Assembly: GCA_964035575.1 (NCBI GenBank)
Contig: OZ037922.1
Span: 248,001 to 312,000 of the forward strand
Origin: Rhynchopus sp. YZ270_cl-10
Lineage: Eukaryota > Euglenozoa > Diplonemea > Diplonemida > Diplonemidae
DNA: 64,000 nucleotides
Direction of reading: 5' to 3'
The position numbers were made by a program, and so were the translations under genes. The notes under the pieces were generated by a model. It was not told the DNA's origin. It saw only the letters and a program-made list of their open reading frames with translations, and ran no database searches. This document shows positions 42,830-54,049 of the stretch, piece by piece. The stretch's first letter is position 1. Every line of letters starts with the position of its first letter.

Positions 42830-45800
42830 TCAGTCAGAACAGGCAGTGGTCAGACTCTGTTCCGCACACTCTTCATCCTCGGTCATAACACGGCCTTGGA
42901 AGGTGAGCCTGGCTTTGTATCGCAACGTGGTACCTGGCGGCACATCGTGAGTGAACGGAACCGTTTTCAGCTGTTCCATCACAGCGGTTGCGACCGGGTC
43001 GTCTGTCGAAGCTGCCTTGATCTTTGCGTGGATTTCCTCTAAATCCTCAGCATTGGTGCTGGTTTCATAGAGACGGAAGACAATTTCATGCAGTAAATCC
43101 GTCGCTGTGGTGCGCTTCTCCATTTCCTCTAGCTGGTACATCCATTCCGCCTCACCTACCTGCAATGGCTGCAGCATCTGCGACACCAGCAACAACCCTG
43201 TTGAAGACACCTCAAGCACATTCAACGCTCGTGTACGAATTCTGCTAGAACATGCCTTAATGATCACCGGAGTCGCCACCACAACCGATGCCCTCGCTGT
43301 CTGCGCCAACGCGCAGGCGTACTGATCCACAAGCTTAGCTTCTGCCGCACCTTTCCCGATAATTCCAAAACCACGTACCCTGTCGGTACCCATATTCCCC
43401 GATTTGATTTCACCTTGATGAAGCGTCACCGAAACGAGAAGCGTCTTTCTGACAATCAAAGGAAGCTTCATAATATGGAAGGCAACGAACGTAGCTTTGT
43501 CGATGCAGATGGACGTCGCTCGGGTGCTTGTTAGACCGAAGGAGACGACAATGGTTTCGGGAGACACTGCGTTGAAGATGTGCAACACTCCATTTGCCTT
43601 GCTGCAGAGCTGCTCAAGCGACTCGAAGAACTCTGTGTACGTCGCGCCTTTATAGAGTGCACCAGGGTTTGCGACACTGCAGATGAGCAACGTGCCTTTA
43701 CTGTCCTTCATGTTGTGCGGAAAGGATACTGCAAGCGCCTTCCGCGACTCATGCAGCGACGCTACAGACGACGTCACGCTGTTGCTCTCAAAGCTCCCCA
43801 ACGACTCCCGCACTGGAGGGTTCTCCTGAACAGACTCCTCATCAGTATCCTGCGCGGGGAAGATGTACTGCGGCAGAAACGTCTTGTACTGTTTGAGCAG
43901 CTCCGCCATCGCACGAAAGCCCTCCTGCAAGGCTCGCGTCTCTGCCAGGTACGACCCTGCCACGTAGTGCTCATCAAACACCATAACGCGAGCCATCTCC
44001 ATGTGGTGGGACACACCAATAAGGGGCCGTGTGATAAGCGTGGCAAAGGCGGTGACAATGAGGATCGCAAGAAGTGAAGCGAGAATCCCGTAGTTGCGTG
44101 CAGCGTTCAGACTGTCCGTCGCCTCGCCCATGACCGCAGATACAGGCACGATGTATACAATGTGCCACGGCATGGTGTCGACGCTCTTCACGTTCACGAA
44201 GTACTCCTGGTCCGCACTCAGGGTGTGCTGCTTCTTCGGGTCGAAGAGGAGGTCCTGGGTTAGCTTCCAATCGAACTCTTGTAGGAAGGCGTGCAGCACT
44301 TCGCTTACCTTTGTGCCGTCTGGAGGTGCGTTGATAGGGAGGAAGACGTGCTCCTTTTGCACGGAGTTGTCTGTTGACATGAGGACCTGCACCTCTTCGT
44401 TTGCATGGTCGTAGGTCAATGTGAATATGAGTGCATCCTGCTCGGCCTCGAGCTGCGACACCCAATGCATCATGAGGGAGAGTGCGATGCGGCGGCGCTG
44501 TGTCTCGCTGAGGAGCGGGTTGCTGAGGTCGTCGCTGTGCAGGGTCGACTGCACGGAGGAGAGCGCAGCGACACGGAGCCGCAGGGCAAGGTCTTCGGAG
44601 ATGCTGCGTGCCTTGGTGTCCATCGTGGTGAGGAGGATGCTGCACACCGCTGCCAAGGAGATCGCTGTGACCAGACCAAGCATTGCGGAGACAGGAACCT
44701 TGAAGCCTACCCTACGCAGCTTCTTCAGCGAGAACCGTACGTACATCGCCATCAACGCAAAAAGCACCGACACTACAGAGGCGCCAACAAGCAGCGCCAC
44801 CCAGCTCGCCTTCGCCTCTTCAGACGCAGGCGAGGTGTCCTGCAGGTTGACCGCACCAAGCAGCTTCTTCAGCCCCACCTCCACATCCGACACTGCAGTC
44901 TCCAGGTCTGTGTCGCCGTGCACATAGCCCTTCATCAGATGGTGTGCGAGGAGCTGCACGCATTCGCTGTAGAGCGCGCCACAGCCCTTCGAGGGGCGGT
45001 ACGAAAGCTTTGTGTGGTAGTCTGTGTAGGTGTCGTAGGATTCGCAGTACATCGGCACCTTGGCGCACCACTCCGCACGGCGGGTGGGGTTGTCCATGAC
45101 ACCAGACCATATGGGGACAAGGTGGTTGGAGTGCATCGTAATGTTGTACATATAGGGTATCATCTCCTTCACAATGGCGACACCTGACTCTTTGTTACGC
45201 ATCGCTTTGTTGAGGCCGAGGTGCCAGCTCCCGTCCATTCCGTGTTCACCACCAAGGCTGCCGCCAATTTTAATGGTAGTCCAATTCCATCGTTTGTTTT
45301 TTTGTTCGTAGTCAACAATAGAGTCACTCCAGGTTTGAAACATAAGAAACGTTCCATTGTCAAACCCAACATGCGGGTCCTCGCGGATCTGTGCAGAAGG
45401 TAGCATAATATCTGAGTTGATCCATCTCTTCATGGTCACCAATGCCTTTCGGAGCTGTGGGGTGTCGACGTTGACGACTCCACCAGGCAGTACCAAATCC
45501 GCCCCACCATCAACGCTTGCCATTTCAGAGATATAAGAAGAAAAATGGTTTGTATCTTGCGAATCGATGTTCCAGTCGAGACACCAGAAGGTCTTTCCCA
45601 AGGCACGTTCACCTTTCACAACAGTTTCACATAGCGCCTCGAACTCATCCCATGAGGTAGGCCATTTAACGCCGTATTTTTCAAAGAGGTCGTGCCGGTA
45701 ATAGTTTAGCCGGTAGTTCGCTTTGACTGGGACGGTTATGAGGTCGCCGTTTGAGTCTTCTTGGACGGTTTTGGGGAAGAAAGAGCCGCGGAGGGTAGGC

Positions 45801-46174
45801 GAGAGTTGGATAGGCTCAAGGTAGTTTTGGATGCTTTGTATCCATGGTGCGTCGAGCCAGAGGAATTCGATGTCCGTCTCCTTGTAGTGGAGCATCTGTG
45901 CGTGCAGCCACAGCTTATATGTCCCGCTGGGGAGAGAGACCGGGTCGTCACCCCCAACCAGGTAGGTGTGGTCCGTCAACGTGATGTTCACCTCAGGGTG
46001 CCGTGCCAGCGCCTGCTGGTACTGTGTGCAGAGGGGGGTGAGGAACGATGTGTGTACGTTTGCGTCCACGTTGATGGCCGCATAGCCGCCTTTGCCTTCG
46101 TGCGCGCACCGTTCAGGGGAGACATCACAAAACCGGACGGCAAGGCTTAATAACGCTAGCCATGCGGATCGCAT
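42830..46174 (-). CDS. Receptor with sugar-binding-protein-like ectodomain and degenerate nucleotide cyclase domain
   Basis: A single open frame of 1114 residues. I chose the ATG at 46174, which directly opens a signal peptide (AWLALLSLAV core). Residues about 35-450 resemble family 1 ABC sugar-binding proteins: YRLNYYRHDLFEKYGVKWPTSWDEF, then FDNGTFLMFQTWSDSI, then GSWHLGLNKA. Membrane helices follow near 458-480 and 494-515. A second ectodomain, Cache-like (VDTMPWHIVYIVP near its end), leads to a third helix near 696-720. The cytosolic part from about 825 follows the class III cyclase order: a first strand LLICSVAN, VVSFG, and SGNMGTDRVRGFGIIGKGAA near 928. The two metal-binding Asp expected in the first strand and in the GD hairpin are absent, and the late Asn/Arg are not evident, so cyclase activity is unlikely. 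I infer a sensor whose cyclase fold now serves binding or dimerisation. Confidence 0.75.
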   Translation of the reverse strand: MRSAWLALLSLAVRFCDVSPERCAHEGKGGYAAINVDANVHTSFLTPLCTQYQQALARHPEVNITLTDHTYLVGGDDPVSLPSGTYKLWLHAQMLHYKETDIEFLWLDAPWIQSIQNYLEPIQLSPTLRGSFFPKTVQEDSNGDLITVPVKANYRLNYYRHDLFEKYGVKWPTSWDEFEALCETVVKGERALGKTFWCLDWNIDSQDTNHFSSYISEMASVDGGADLVLPGGVVNVDTPQLRKALVTMKRWINSDIMLPSAQIREDPHVGFDNGTFLMFQTWSDSIVDYEQKNKRWNWTTIKIGGSLGGEHGMDGSWHLGLNKAMRNKESGVAIVKEMIPYMYNITMHSNHLVPIWSGVMDNPTRRAEWCAKVPMYCESYDTYTDYHTKLSYRPSKGCGALYSECVQLLAHHLMKGYVHGDTDLETAVSDVEVGLKKLLGAVNLQDTSPASEEAKASWVALLVGASVVSVLFALMAMYVRFSLKKLRRVGFKVPVSAMLGLVTAISLAAVCSILLTTMDTKARSISEDLALRLRVAALSSVQSTLHSDDLSNPLLSETQRRRIALSLMMHWVSQLEAEQDALIFTLTYDHANEEVQVLMSTDNSVQKEHVFLPINAPPDGTKVSEVLHAFLQEFDWKLTQDLLFDPKKQHTLSADQEYFVNVKSVDTMPWHIVYIVPVSAVMGEATDSLNAARNYGILASLLAILIVTAFATLITRPLIGVSHHMEMARVMVFDEHYVAGSYLAETRALQEGFRAMAELLKQYKTFLPQYIFPAQDTDEESVQENPPVRESLGSFESNSVTSSVASLHESRKALAVSFPHNMKDSKGTLLICSVANPGALYKGATYTEFFESLEQLCSKANGVLHIFNAVSPETIVVSFGLTSTRATSICIDKATFVAFHIMKLPLIVRKTLLVSVTLHQGEIKSGNMGTDRVRGFGIIGKGAAEAKLVDQYACALAQTARASVVVATPVIIKACSSRIRTRALNVLEVSSTGLLLVSQMLQPLQVGEAEWMYQLEEMEKRTTATDLLHEIVFRLYETSTNAEDLEEIHAKIKAASTDDPVATAVMEQLKTVPFTHDVPPGTTLRYKARLTFQGRVMTEDEECAEQSLTTACSD

Positions 46175-46256
46175 CACGAAACACAACGCGTAATAGTATT
46201 GTGTCCCCCCTCCTCCTTCTGTAGGGTGTGTGTAGGTAGGAAAAAGGAAAAGGTAG

Positions 46257-46370
46257 AGTTGAAATACAAAAGCCCAACCATGCAGTCTTACAATCCAGTT
46301 CGTGGTTTACATCTGATATGCCCTACTCCCGCTTCCACTCATCAGCCAGATGAACGGGGATTCATTGCGA
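46257..46370 (-). repeat. Module F copy, truncated start
   Basis: ATACAAAAGCCCAACCATGC, TTCGTGGTTTACATCTGATA, and a CTTCCACTCATCAGCCAGAT tail shared only with 61310-61469. Lies 80-200 bases upstream of the receptor start. Confidence 0.6.
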
Positions 46371-46777
46371 ACACGGGGTAATTAGGCCTGTGTCAATGTA
46401 GGGTCCGGTTGGGGTCCCGTTTCGCAGTGTGGGAAAGAAAAAGTTTATAAAAGAGGACCTACAGCCTCTCTCGGTTATCTCACAGTATCAGCTGTATGGA
46501 ATTGCACGCCAGAGTTCGCAATTATTGGGACATACAAAATGTGGCAAAGAGAGAAGAGTACAGAAAGGGGATAAAATGGCTTTTTTTTGTTACTTGGTAC
46601 TGAGGGGGTTATACTGGAGGGGAGGGGCTTTTTGTGTGGAGACCAAAAAGAGAAAAATAGAAAACGTACTTTGGAAGCAGGGGAGTTTGAACAGAAGAAA
46701 CCTGTTGTGTACTTCTGCATAAATAAAAAATAAAACGAAGGCAAACACCAAAGGGCACAACAGAAGAAAGGGATATA
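46371..46777. other. Unannotated spacer
   Basis: Between the receptor gene and the kinesin 3' end. AT-rich; nothing recognised before the module C at 46778. Confidence 0.4.
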
Positions 46778-46809
46778 AGATGACCCTAAGCCTCTCCTGC
46801 TTAGTCACC
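46778..46809 (-). repeat. Module C copy
   Basis: GATGACCCTAAGCCTCTCCT GCTTAGTCACC; downstream of the last kinesin exon. Confidence 0.65.
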
Positions 46810-46880
46810 AAAAATATAAAAAAAACCTCCCCACTCGAGGCATAGTCGTAATACTGTCATAAATTCACCTCCCTTTGTTT

Positions 46881-49800
46881 TCATCCTACGGTCATGTGTC
46901 GCTTGCGGACCTCCCATCTGTGGTTTGTTTGGTTTTTTTTGGTTTTTGTTGGGTATTATTTTTTCTGAAAACTTGGTTGTATTAGTGTAGTGTCCCTAGA
47001 GTGTGCTGCCACTATTTTTTTTTCTTTCTTTTTGGCAATGTGCTGCTCCTTTCCCTTTTCCTCCCCAAAGCAGATTCCCCACATACCTTTCCTTCAGCGA
47101 CAACGCCCGCTCAGGCGATGCCGATACACTCTCCCCCCTCACATCACCCCGAACCGGAAGCGTCTGGGCGAGGGGCACATGCCCTGCTTCAGTGTCATCA
47201 TAAGCCCCGTCCCCTGCCTCTGCGAGAAATTCTTGCAAACCCAGCAGTGCGAGGGGCGGCGAGAGCTGTGTATTTGGGTATTAAAGCAATGAAAACCAAC
47301 GCAAAAAAAAACGCAAGATAAATGACATCGTTACCACACCGGAACACAACAAAAAAAGGCTCAAAGAAAAAGACGCACCTCCAGATTGATACCACATCTA
47401 TAAGAAATCCCCATACCATATCCAACGTCTCTTCACACTCCTCACTCGCCAACGGAATCGTACTTGCAGTTGAGTTCCGCCGCGGGTCGCACAGCAGCAC
47501 TGAGAGCATGCCACTGCCATCACCACCACCACCACCACCACCACCACCACCCTCTCTCCCCTTCGACAGCACACTCCCACCCCCTTTGCACGGACTCGTC
47601 TGAGGACATGACGCAGAGGATGGTGCGAGGGGAGGTGTCCCTCTGAGACCACATCCCCCACCTCCCCCACCCCCACCACTCCTCGCCGACAGCGATGGCA
47701 ACGGGGAGAGCGACAGCGACGACTCATCTGTCCTCGCATCGTCGTCATCCTCCAGCTCTGTTGCCGCTGGGATGGTTAGCGGGAAGCGGGTTGCCGAAGG
47801 GCTCTGCGGACGCACAGGACATGGCCCCAGACTGCACGCCGCCACCGCATCCAACAACGCACTCCTCGCACCCTCCACACCACACGCACGTTCCCTCCAC
47901 TCTGCCAGCTTTTTGTTGTATTTCGCAGCCAACCCCTGCAACGCCGCCTTTAACGCCATATTTTCCACCTGAAGCGGCCGAATCCTATCAACTTCCTCCC
48001 CATTTAACGCCGAAAGCCGTTCTACACACAACGATATTTCATTTGGATCCGGGTCGCCATCTTCATCAAAATTCGACTCCATCGCACTGCGTGGCGAGCT
48101 TTCGAGACTGCTGAGAGAGGTCCGCCGTTTCGCTGCCTTCTTTTCTGTCTCTGCAGTGCGAAACGCGGTGGCAACTTTTAACGTTTCCTGCGCCACTATG
48201 ACATCCATATTCACCGGAGAAACCACGCCTCCAGCAGCATTATGCATCTCCGCGAGCAAATGCGCTGCCGTTCTCAGCCTTGCGCTGAGCTCTTGACAGC
48301 GTAACCTCCATTCATTCGTTTCACACCATTGCCTCGCTTCGCTTCGCTCTAATGTTTCACATCGTGCCGACAATCTTGCAACCTCCTCCCTTAATCGCAC
48401 CATCTCCGCTTTGTTCGCGACATTCTCTGCTTTCAATCCACGCCTCTCCAATCGTAGTGAATCTCTTTCAATCAATCCATCCTTCAATGCTCGTACTGCA
48501 CGCTCTGCTTCTCCTCGTAACGCATCATGTGTACTCTCAATTCGGTCGCGATGAGTGGCATGCAGATTTTCCACCTCTTTTTGCAAATCAACGATCTGCT
48601 GTTGATAGTGCACAGAGTCCTGCCGCCGATGCGATTCTAATCGAATATGCTCTTCCTCCATCACCTCGGTGAGATGCCGGGTTTCTCGAGAGATTTGAGG
48701 CGGGCTGGAATGGAGTAATAGCTGAGCGGGAGGGGGGAGTGGGAGTGGGGGGATTCGCACCGCCTTGCAGGCGGTGAGCTCCTCTTGTAGGTTGGTGATG
48801 GTTTGGTTGAGGCGTAGAGCGTCGCTGGCTCTTTGTTTGTCGCATTCTTCGGATTTCGCTTCTGCGGCGCTGAGAGCTAGTCGTAGGGTTAAGACTTCTT
48901 CGAGATAGAGGTCTTCGAGGTCGTGTCGTAGGGAGGCGTGTTCTCCTGCATGGCGAAATGCAGCGTCGTGCATGGAAGAGTGGTGCTGCTGGCGTTGTCG
49001 TTCTCCTTCTTCGGTGAGGCGGATGACATGTGCGGTGAGGGTCCCTACTTCGCCGAGGGCTTCGCTCAAATCGCGCTCCAATTTGTCGATTTCGCTGCGG
49101 GTTGCGCGCTCGCGTTCTCTTTCTCGTTCGCGGGTGAAAAGGCAGGTTACATCCCGTCGGAGGCCGTCACGTTGTTGGCGAAGGGAGGCTTCGAGGAGGG
49201 TGAGTCGTTCTATGTCTTCTTTGGTTTGGTGTTGTACACGGAGAAGGTTTTTGTGTGCGGTGTCGACTCTGACGCGGCGTTCGTGGATTTGGGCACGTTC
49301 TGTGGCGGAGACGGCGACCTGTTGTGCGAGGTCACGTTGCTGCATCCGGAGCAATGCGGCTTCTTGTTCGTGCTTCGCCTGCTTCGAAATGAGTTTTATA
49401 TAGTCCTGCTCCACCTTATGATGCTGACGCTGCGATTTATGCTCTTCATTGACAATTCTAACTCGCGTTCGATGTTCTGAAAACGCGCCTTCATTGAATT
49501 TCGCGTGGTTTCGAAGATGTTTTGCACGGTCTGCGAATCGCAATGCGTTCACCGTTTGCCCTGCGTCTGCCAATGCTGGACTGATTGTCACTAATATCGT
49601 TGCCTTGCTGTTTCCACCCAAGCTCTCCTTGAGCAGCTTCGTCAACGCCGAACCACGAAACGAAATGATACCGTTCGGTGCAAGCAGAACACTGTCCGTC
49701 CTCTCCATGTCTGCATTCGACCTCGGGGATATCGATGGTGCAACAGACGGTGTATCAAAGGTCGACTCTGCATCATTGTGAAACGTGCTTTCATTTTCCA

Positions 49801-50911
49801 CGACCTGCTCCACAACCTTGCCTAGCTCCATGAGACTAAGATTGATATTGCTTGCCTGCACCAGTTGCGCCCCTTTTACAGCACTTTGCTTCACATTTTC
49901 ACTCCCAGCGAGGTCAACAATAGTAATCTTCGAGGACGACGCTTTGCTGTTCACATCTGACACCAATTTTCTGACGTACACCTCAATAATAGTGTGTGCC
50001 CTGCTGCTCGAGCTGTTTAACAGTGTAGCTGCAACTACCTTTTGTGAATTTCCTACTGCAAGGATCTGCGCGACTGCTGCAAACGTTTTGACCCGTTTTT
50101 TTGACAGCCGTTCTGCGAAAAACCCAAGCTCATTAGTACCTCGGAGGTCAAGAGGCGCTCTGCCGCGGAGCAAATCATAGACCCTTTCAAGATACACCTC
50201 GAGCATCGCAATCTCTATAATATAATCGTCCTTTTTGTCTTCATCAATTCGCGCAAAGATGTCGTGGAAGACACGTGGTACCATTCCTGACTCAGGGTGC
50301 ACTGCGCCATCAGGGCCCAACGCATAGAGCTCTGCACTCGAGAGTTCGTGTGGTCCAAATACGGAAAAGGTTTTCCCACTGCCGGTCTGCCCATAAGCAA
50401 GAAGAGAGGAGTTGTAGCCGTTCCATGCATTGTCTACTAGACCACGTCCTATAGCCGCGTAGACGTCGTGTTGTGAACGATCATGTGGGATAGCGTGGTC
50501 GAGGGTGACGGTTGTGCTTTTGTGTTTGCCGTGGCGTGCGGGGCCGCGGATATGGCAGGAGTTTTCTTTGACAGCAACGCAGGTAGGTTCTTGCGCAGCT
50601 TCTTCTCGGGCAAGCATGGGGCGGGTGCGCACTGCGACGATAACCGAGTCGGAGTGGCGTGGGGTGGTCTGCGTCGGGTACGCCTTCCGTCGTTGCCTCC
50701 TCCGACGCGCAGTCCCAGTACTCCCCACCCCTGCACTACCATGTCTCCGGAGCGGTGCTGGAAGGCATCCTGGCTGTGGTGACAACGACAGCGAGGAGAC
50801 TTCCGATGCGGCAGATGGAGCAATATTCTGCGAAATCAAATTCCCCTGCGCAAAACAAGACGCAGGAAGCGAAGACAACCCTGCAGGACTTGTCGAAGAC
50901 TGCCGAGACAT
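46881..50911 (-). CDS. Kinesin with N-terminal motor and coiled-coil stalk
   Basis: Three exons, 47417-50911, 47087-47265 and 46881-46917, give 1236 residues; both introns read GTATG...CAG and the phases match (0 and 2). The ATG at 50911 is the first in frame. A polar N-terminal extension of about 85 residues precedes the motor (about 88-470). It has the P-loop GQTGSGKT near 172, switch I NSSSSRAHT, switch II DLAGSE near 331, and a Ser/Pro/Asp-rich insertion soon after. The stalk to about 900 is heptad-like and rich in E, R and L, so dimerisation is expected. The tail is low-complexity with runs of Gly encoded by a CAC-type microsatellite on the plus strand. The motor motifs are intact, so microtubule movement is plausible. 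The subfamily cannot be set by eye. Without the splices the frame would run into hydrophobic, non-conserved text, which argues for the introns. Intron 2 carries a family A module. Confidence 0.85.
46967..47015 (-). repeat. Module A copy inside kinesin intron 2
   Basis: TAGTGTAGTGTCCCTAGAGTG centre; ends about 50 bases before the acceptor. Sense strand gives ACACTAATACAACC. Confidence 0.75.
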
Positions 50912-50957
50912 AAGAGACAAGAGAAGATCGCCAGAAAAAAAAAAGAAAAGTTTATAA

Positions 50958-50990
50958 GATGACCCTAAGCCTCTCGTGCTTAGTCACCTT
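50958..50990 (-). repeat. Module C copy, reference
   Basis: Family C: GATGACCCTAAGC, loop CTCTCGT, GCTTAGTCACC. About 50 bases upstream of the kinesin start, on the same sense strand. Confidence 0.7.
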
Positions 50991-51835
50991 AGAACCGTAG
51001 GAAAGAAAGGTGTATCCCCTCAAGACACTACTTAGAGGGGTGGTCAAAAAAGAGGGTGTTTTTTTTGTCAGAGGGCTGCAAAGGACATTGTGTGTTGGAG
51101 GGGGAATGGAGGTATAGTGTGTGTTCCCCTGTTGTGTGCTTGTAGGATGGTTGTGAGGGAGGGTGGAGCGAGGGGGGGAGGTTTTTGGGTGGTATAAAAA
51201 GTATCATTTTGTTTGGTATCAATAGTATCGATCAATCCTCTCAAGAGAGAGGATAGGTTATACCGTATTGGTACAAAAAATTATTATTATCGACCGTAAA
51301 AAAAGGTCGAACTTCGAGAAAAATCCTGAATAATCCTGAAAAGGTCGAACATACGGTCGATAATTTTTTTGTTGTACGAATACGGTAAGTTAATGTACTC
51401 AGTTGGTCATCAAAAAAAAAAAAAAAAAAAAAAAAAAAGGAAAAAATACATTCATGGAGGCAGGAAAAAAGAAAAAATATGATGGAAGGATGCTCACGAA
51501 TGGCATGAAATAGCGTAGTTCACGAGCCCCAATAAGCGTTGCAATCAAAAAAAAAAAGAAGTTGAAAAAAAAAGTGCAAAAGACGTCCTCTCGGTTCATA
51601 GCACTCAGTTCTCTGGGGAAAAAAAAATATCAAATGTGTGCAGCCTCTAGACGCTTGCACCGCTCCCTTTTTTTTTATTATCGAATTGGCAATAAACCTA
51701 CGGGCATCCTCTCATCTCACAGTCTAGAAAACTGCGAAATAGAACAGAGAATTGTTTGGGTTGTTTTGTTACTAATTTTTTTTGAAAAAAGATGAAGGGA
51801 TCAGCGTGGAGGGCAAAACAAAAAAAAAAGTTGAG

Positions 51836-51872
51836 TTGAAAATACAAAGCCCTCTCGTGAACAGTGTACCCA
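51836..51872 (-). repeat. Module F fragment
   Basis: AAATACAAAGCCCTCTCGTG AACAGTGTACC only; the rest is absent. Confidence 0.5.
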
Positions 51873-53070
51873 AAAAATAGAAAACGACTTCAGGATATGA
51901 CAGTTAAATGAAATGAAGAACACACTTTTTTGTTTGTCGCGCAAAAGGTTTGTGTTTTTCACTGATGAATTGTGAGTGATGTTAGTGGAAAACCAATACG
52001 CTAAAGCGGGCACGCACCATCCGTCGTTTTCCATTTCTATTCGTCAATTGATAACACACAAAAAACCTAGGTCTGAACCCACAAGGTCTGAACTGTCTAA
52101 AGTGCAAACCTTGTGGATCTGAATTGTCTTTATCGAAACCTTGTGGGTTTGAATTGTCCAAAAGTCACACTTGGGGGTACCAGAATGTCCTTACCCCAAA
52201 AAAAAAAATATGTCGGTATAAACAAGAAGTAGTGGGAATACAACTTCGAACGACTGTATCATTTGCTTTCATAATAATGATAAAAACGGTCTTCTCCTTT
52301 TGACCCTCTTTTTTTTGTCTTTGATGGGAGAGAAATGAGGACCTTTTTTATAAAACTATAATTTGTAGGTTCTGTCTGGGGTATCGAAAAATACGAAATT
52401 TTCATGTTCAATTCACGACGTTTCACAAAAACAAAAACATGACATATACTATGTTGTGAAGAGTCGTGGAGATATGTGAAGTCCCATATCCCACGGAACA
52501 CACCAACTTGGTCCGTTCTGCTTGGAAGGCAGAGGGTCACATTTGTAATGATTAATGTGTGAATGCCCTGTCGTATCGGACAACCCGAAGGTGTAGACGA
52601 TGCAGACGTACACCAACGAGCACATCTCATCCCTGAGATGTGTGGACACAACTACAAAGTTCCATTGTTTTCTTGCTCGCAAAAAAAAAAGTGGAGCCAC
52701 AGCAGATCGGAGATGACCTTCAGGAAAGATAAACAAAAAGACCTCTTCAAAACCAACACACGAAAACGATGGTGCTCATGGTCCACGTGGCAGTTCAAAG
52801 GAGAAAAAAAGCAAAATCCCAGCACAACATAGCAGATCTTTGGGGGGAAAGTGCCTCGTATCGTATCCAAGACAACTGTCCAGAGAAAGTGGTACTCAAG
52901 GTACAGGACGGATGGGATACTGAACGGAACGGCACTACCTCGTTCTTGAGGGGGTTTTGTTTGTTTTTTTGTCGGCGATCTTATGCAAGAGGGGGGGTGT
53001 TTTGTCTGGGTGCTGATTACAGTATGTTGAAGGAACAAAAGTTGGGGAGGGAGAGGGAGAGAGAGAGAGA

Positions 53071-53120
53071 GAAGTTGAATGGTGCAAACGCCACCACCGT
53101 GGATAGGCGGACGCAGAGCG
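53071..53120 (-). repeat. Module E copy, short form
   Basis: GGTGCAAACGCCACCACCGT then GGATAGGCGGACGCAGAGCG. CGCC/GGCG inner pair retained with a different loop. Confidence 0.45.
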
Positions 53121-53161
53121 GTTACTGCTTCTCTGAATCAAAAAAAAAATGAAAAGTGAAG

Positions 53162-53416
53162 GTTGATAGTGCAAAACAACCCTAGGCATACCCCGAAGGC
53201 GAATCCGTATTCGCCCTTTTTTCGGATCCGAATATTGGCGAATACGAAATTCGCCTTTTAGGTATGTCTAGGCATACCCCGGAGTCGAATTTCGTATTCG
53301 CCCTATACGGATCCCAAAATCCCTGGGCCATATTCGCCCTATATTCGGATCCGAATATAGGCCGAATACGAATTCGCCTTCGGGGTATGCCTAGGAGTGT
53401 GCAGGCACTGAAGGAA
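53162..53416 (-). repeat. Module E copy interrupted by a foldback element
   Basis: GTTGATAGTGCAAAACAAC on the left and AGTGTGCAGGCACTGAAGG on the right are the two arms of a family E module; the element at 53181-53395 sits where its inner loop should be. Confidence 0.6.
53181..53395. mobile_element. Foldback element, 215 bp, perfect 24-bp inverted ends
   Basis: Ends start CCTAGGCATACCCCGAAGG and are matched exactly on the right (53372-53395). The interior is almost wholly made of smaller inverted repeats (GCGAATAC/GTATTCGC, TTCGGATCCGAA), so it can fold into one long hairpin. A CTAG at each tip could be a target duplication. No coding capacity. Confidence 0.75.
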
Positions 53417-53525
53417 TGAAAAGTTGACAGGTGCGTTTGCATCTTGAAAAAAGGGGGTGAAGTTATTGGTGTGCACACCTTAACAGGTTGTTGTCAATGT
53501 AAGTTTTGTTGGTGAGTGTACTCAG

Positions 53526-53588
53526 CAGTTGTTGCTGCAGGCACACCTCCGTGACCCACTGTACGATGCAGCTGGATGAAAAGCACAA
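53526..53588 (-). repeat. Module D copy
   Basis: CTGCAGGCACACCTCCGTGA, CACTGTACGATGCAGCTGGA: a shortened copy lacking the CCGG palindrome. Confidence 0.55.
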
Positions 53589-53986
53589 AGTACCTTTGCG
53601 GCCAACAACAGAAGATGTAAAGAGTGAATATGTGACTCTCTCGTGCACAGATTCCCAAATTTTCAAAAAAAAAAACACATTAAAATACAAATTGAAAAAA
53701 TGAGACACCAGCAAGAGTCCATGCTGGTAATCGTAGTAAAAGCGGGTACCTGCATGTAGCTGTCGGTTGTCAAAGCTTGATTGAGAGTGAGATGGGGGCG
53801 GGATGGGGGTCGGTTCGAGCTACAAACACCAAGAAAACTTGCATAAGAGGACCCAACCTTAGACACCCTATTATTCACATCCGCTCAGGTGCATTATCGG
53901 ATCACCCGAACAGAGAAAGTTTCGTGAAGTTTTGGGAAAGGGATGGGTCTCAAGCCTTCTCGTGATGAGCCACGTACAAAATGAAA

Positions 53987-54049
53987 GGTACTGATGTGCA
54001 CACACCCGACTGACCCACCTACGATGCCAGCCATCCGGATGAAAGCACA
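53987..54049 (-). repeat. Module D copy
   Basis: GATGTGCACACACCCGACTG, CCTACGATGCCAGCC, ATCCGGATGAAAGCAC. Confidence 0.65.

Noticed and set aside
47198-47416. Unspliced hydrophobic C-terminus of the kinesin
   Set aside because: It translates through two GTATG...CAG introns; splicing gives a polar tail and matching phases.
50912-50920. Kinesin start three codons upstream
   Set aside because: That codon is TTG; the first ATG is at 50911. The same reasoning moved the receptor start from a TTG to the ATG at 46174.
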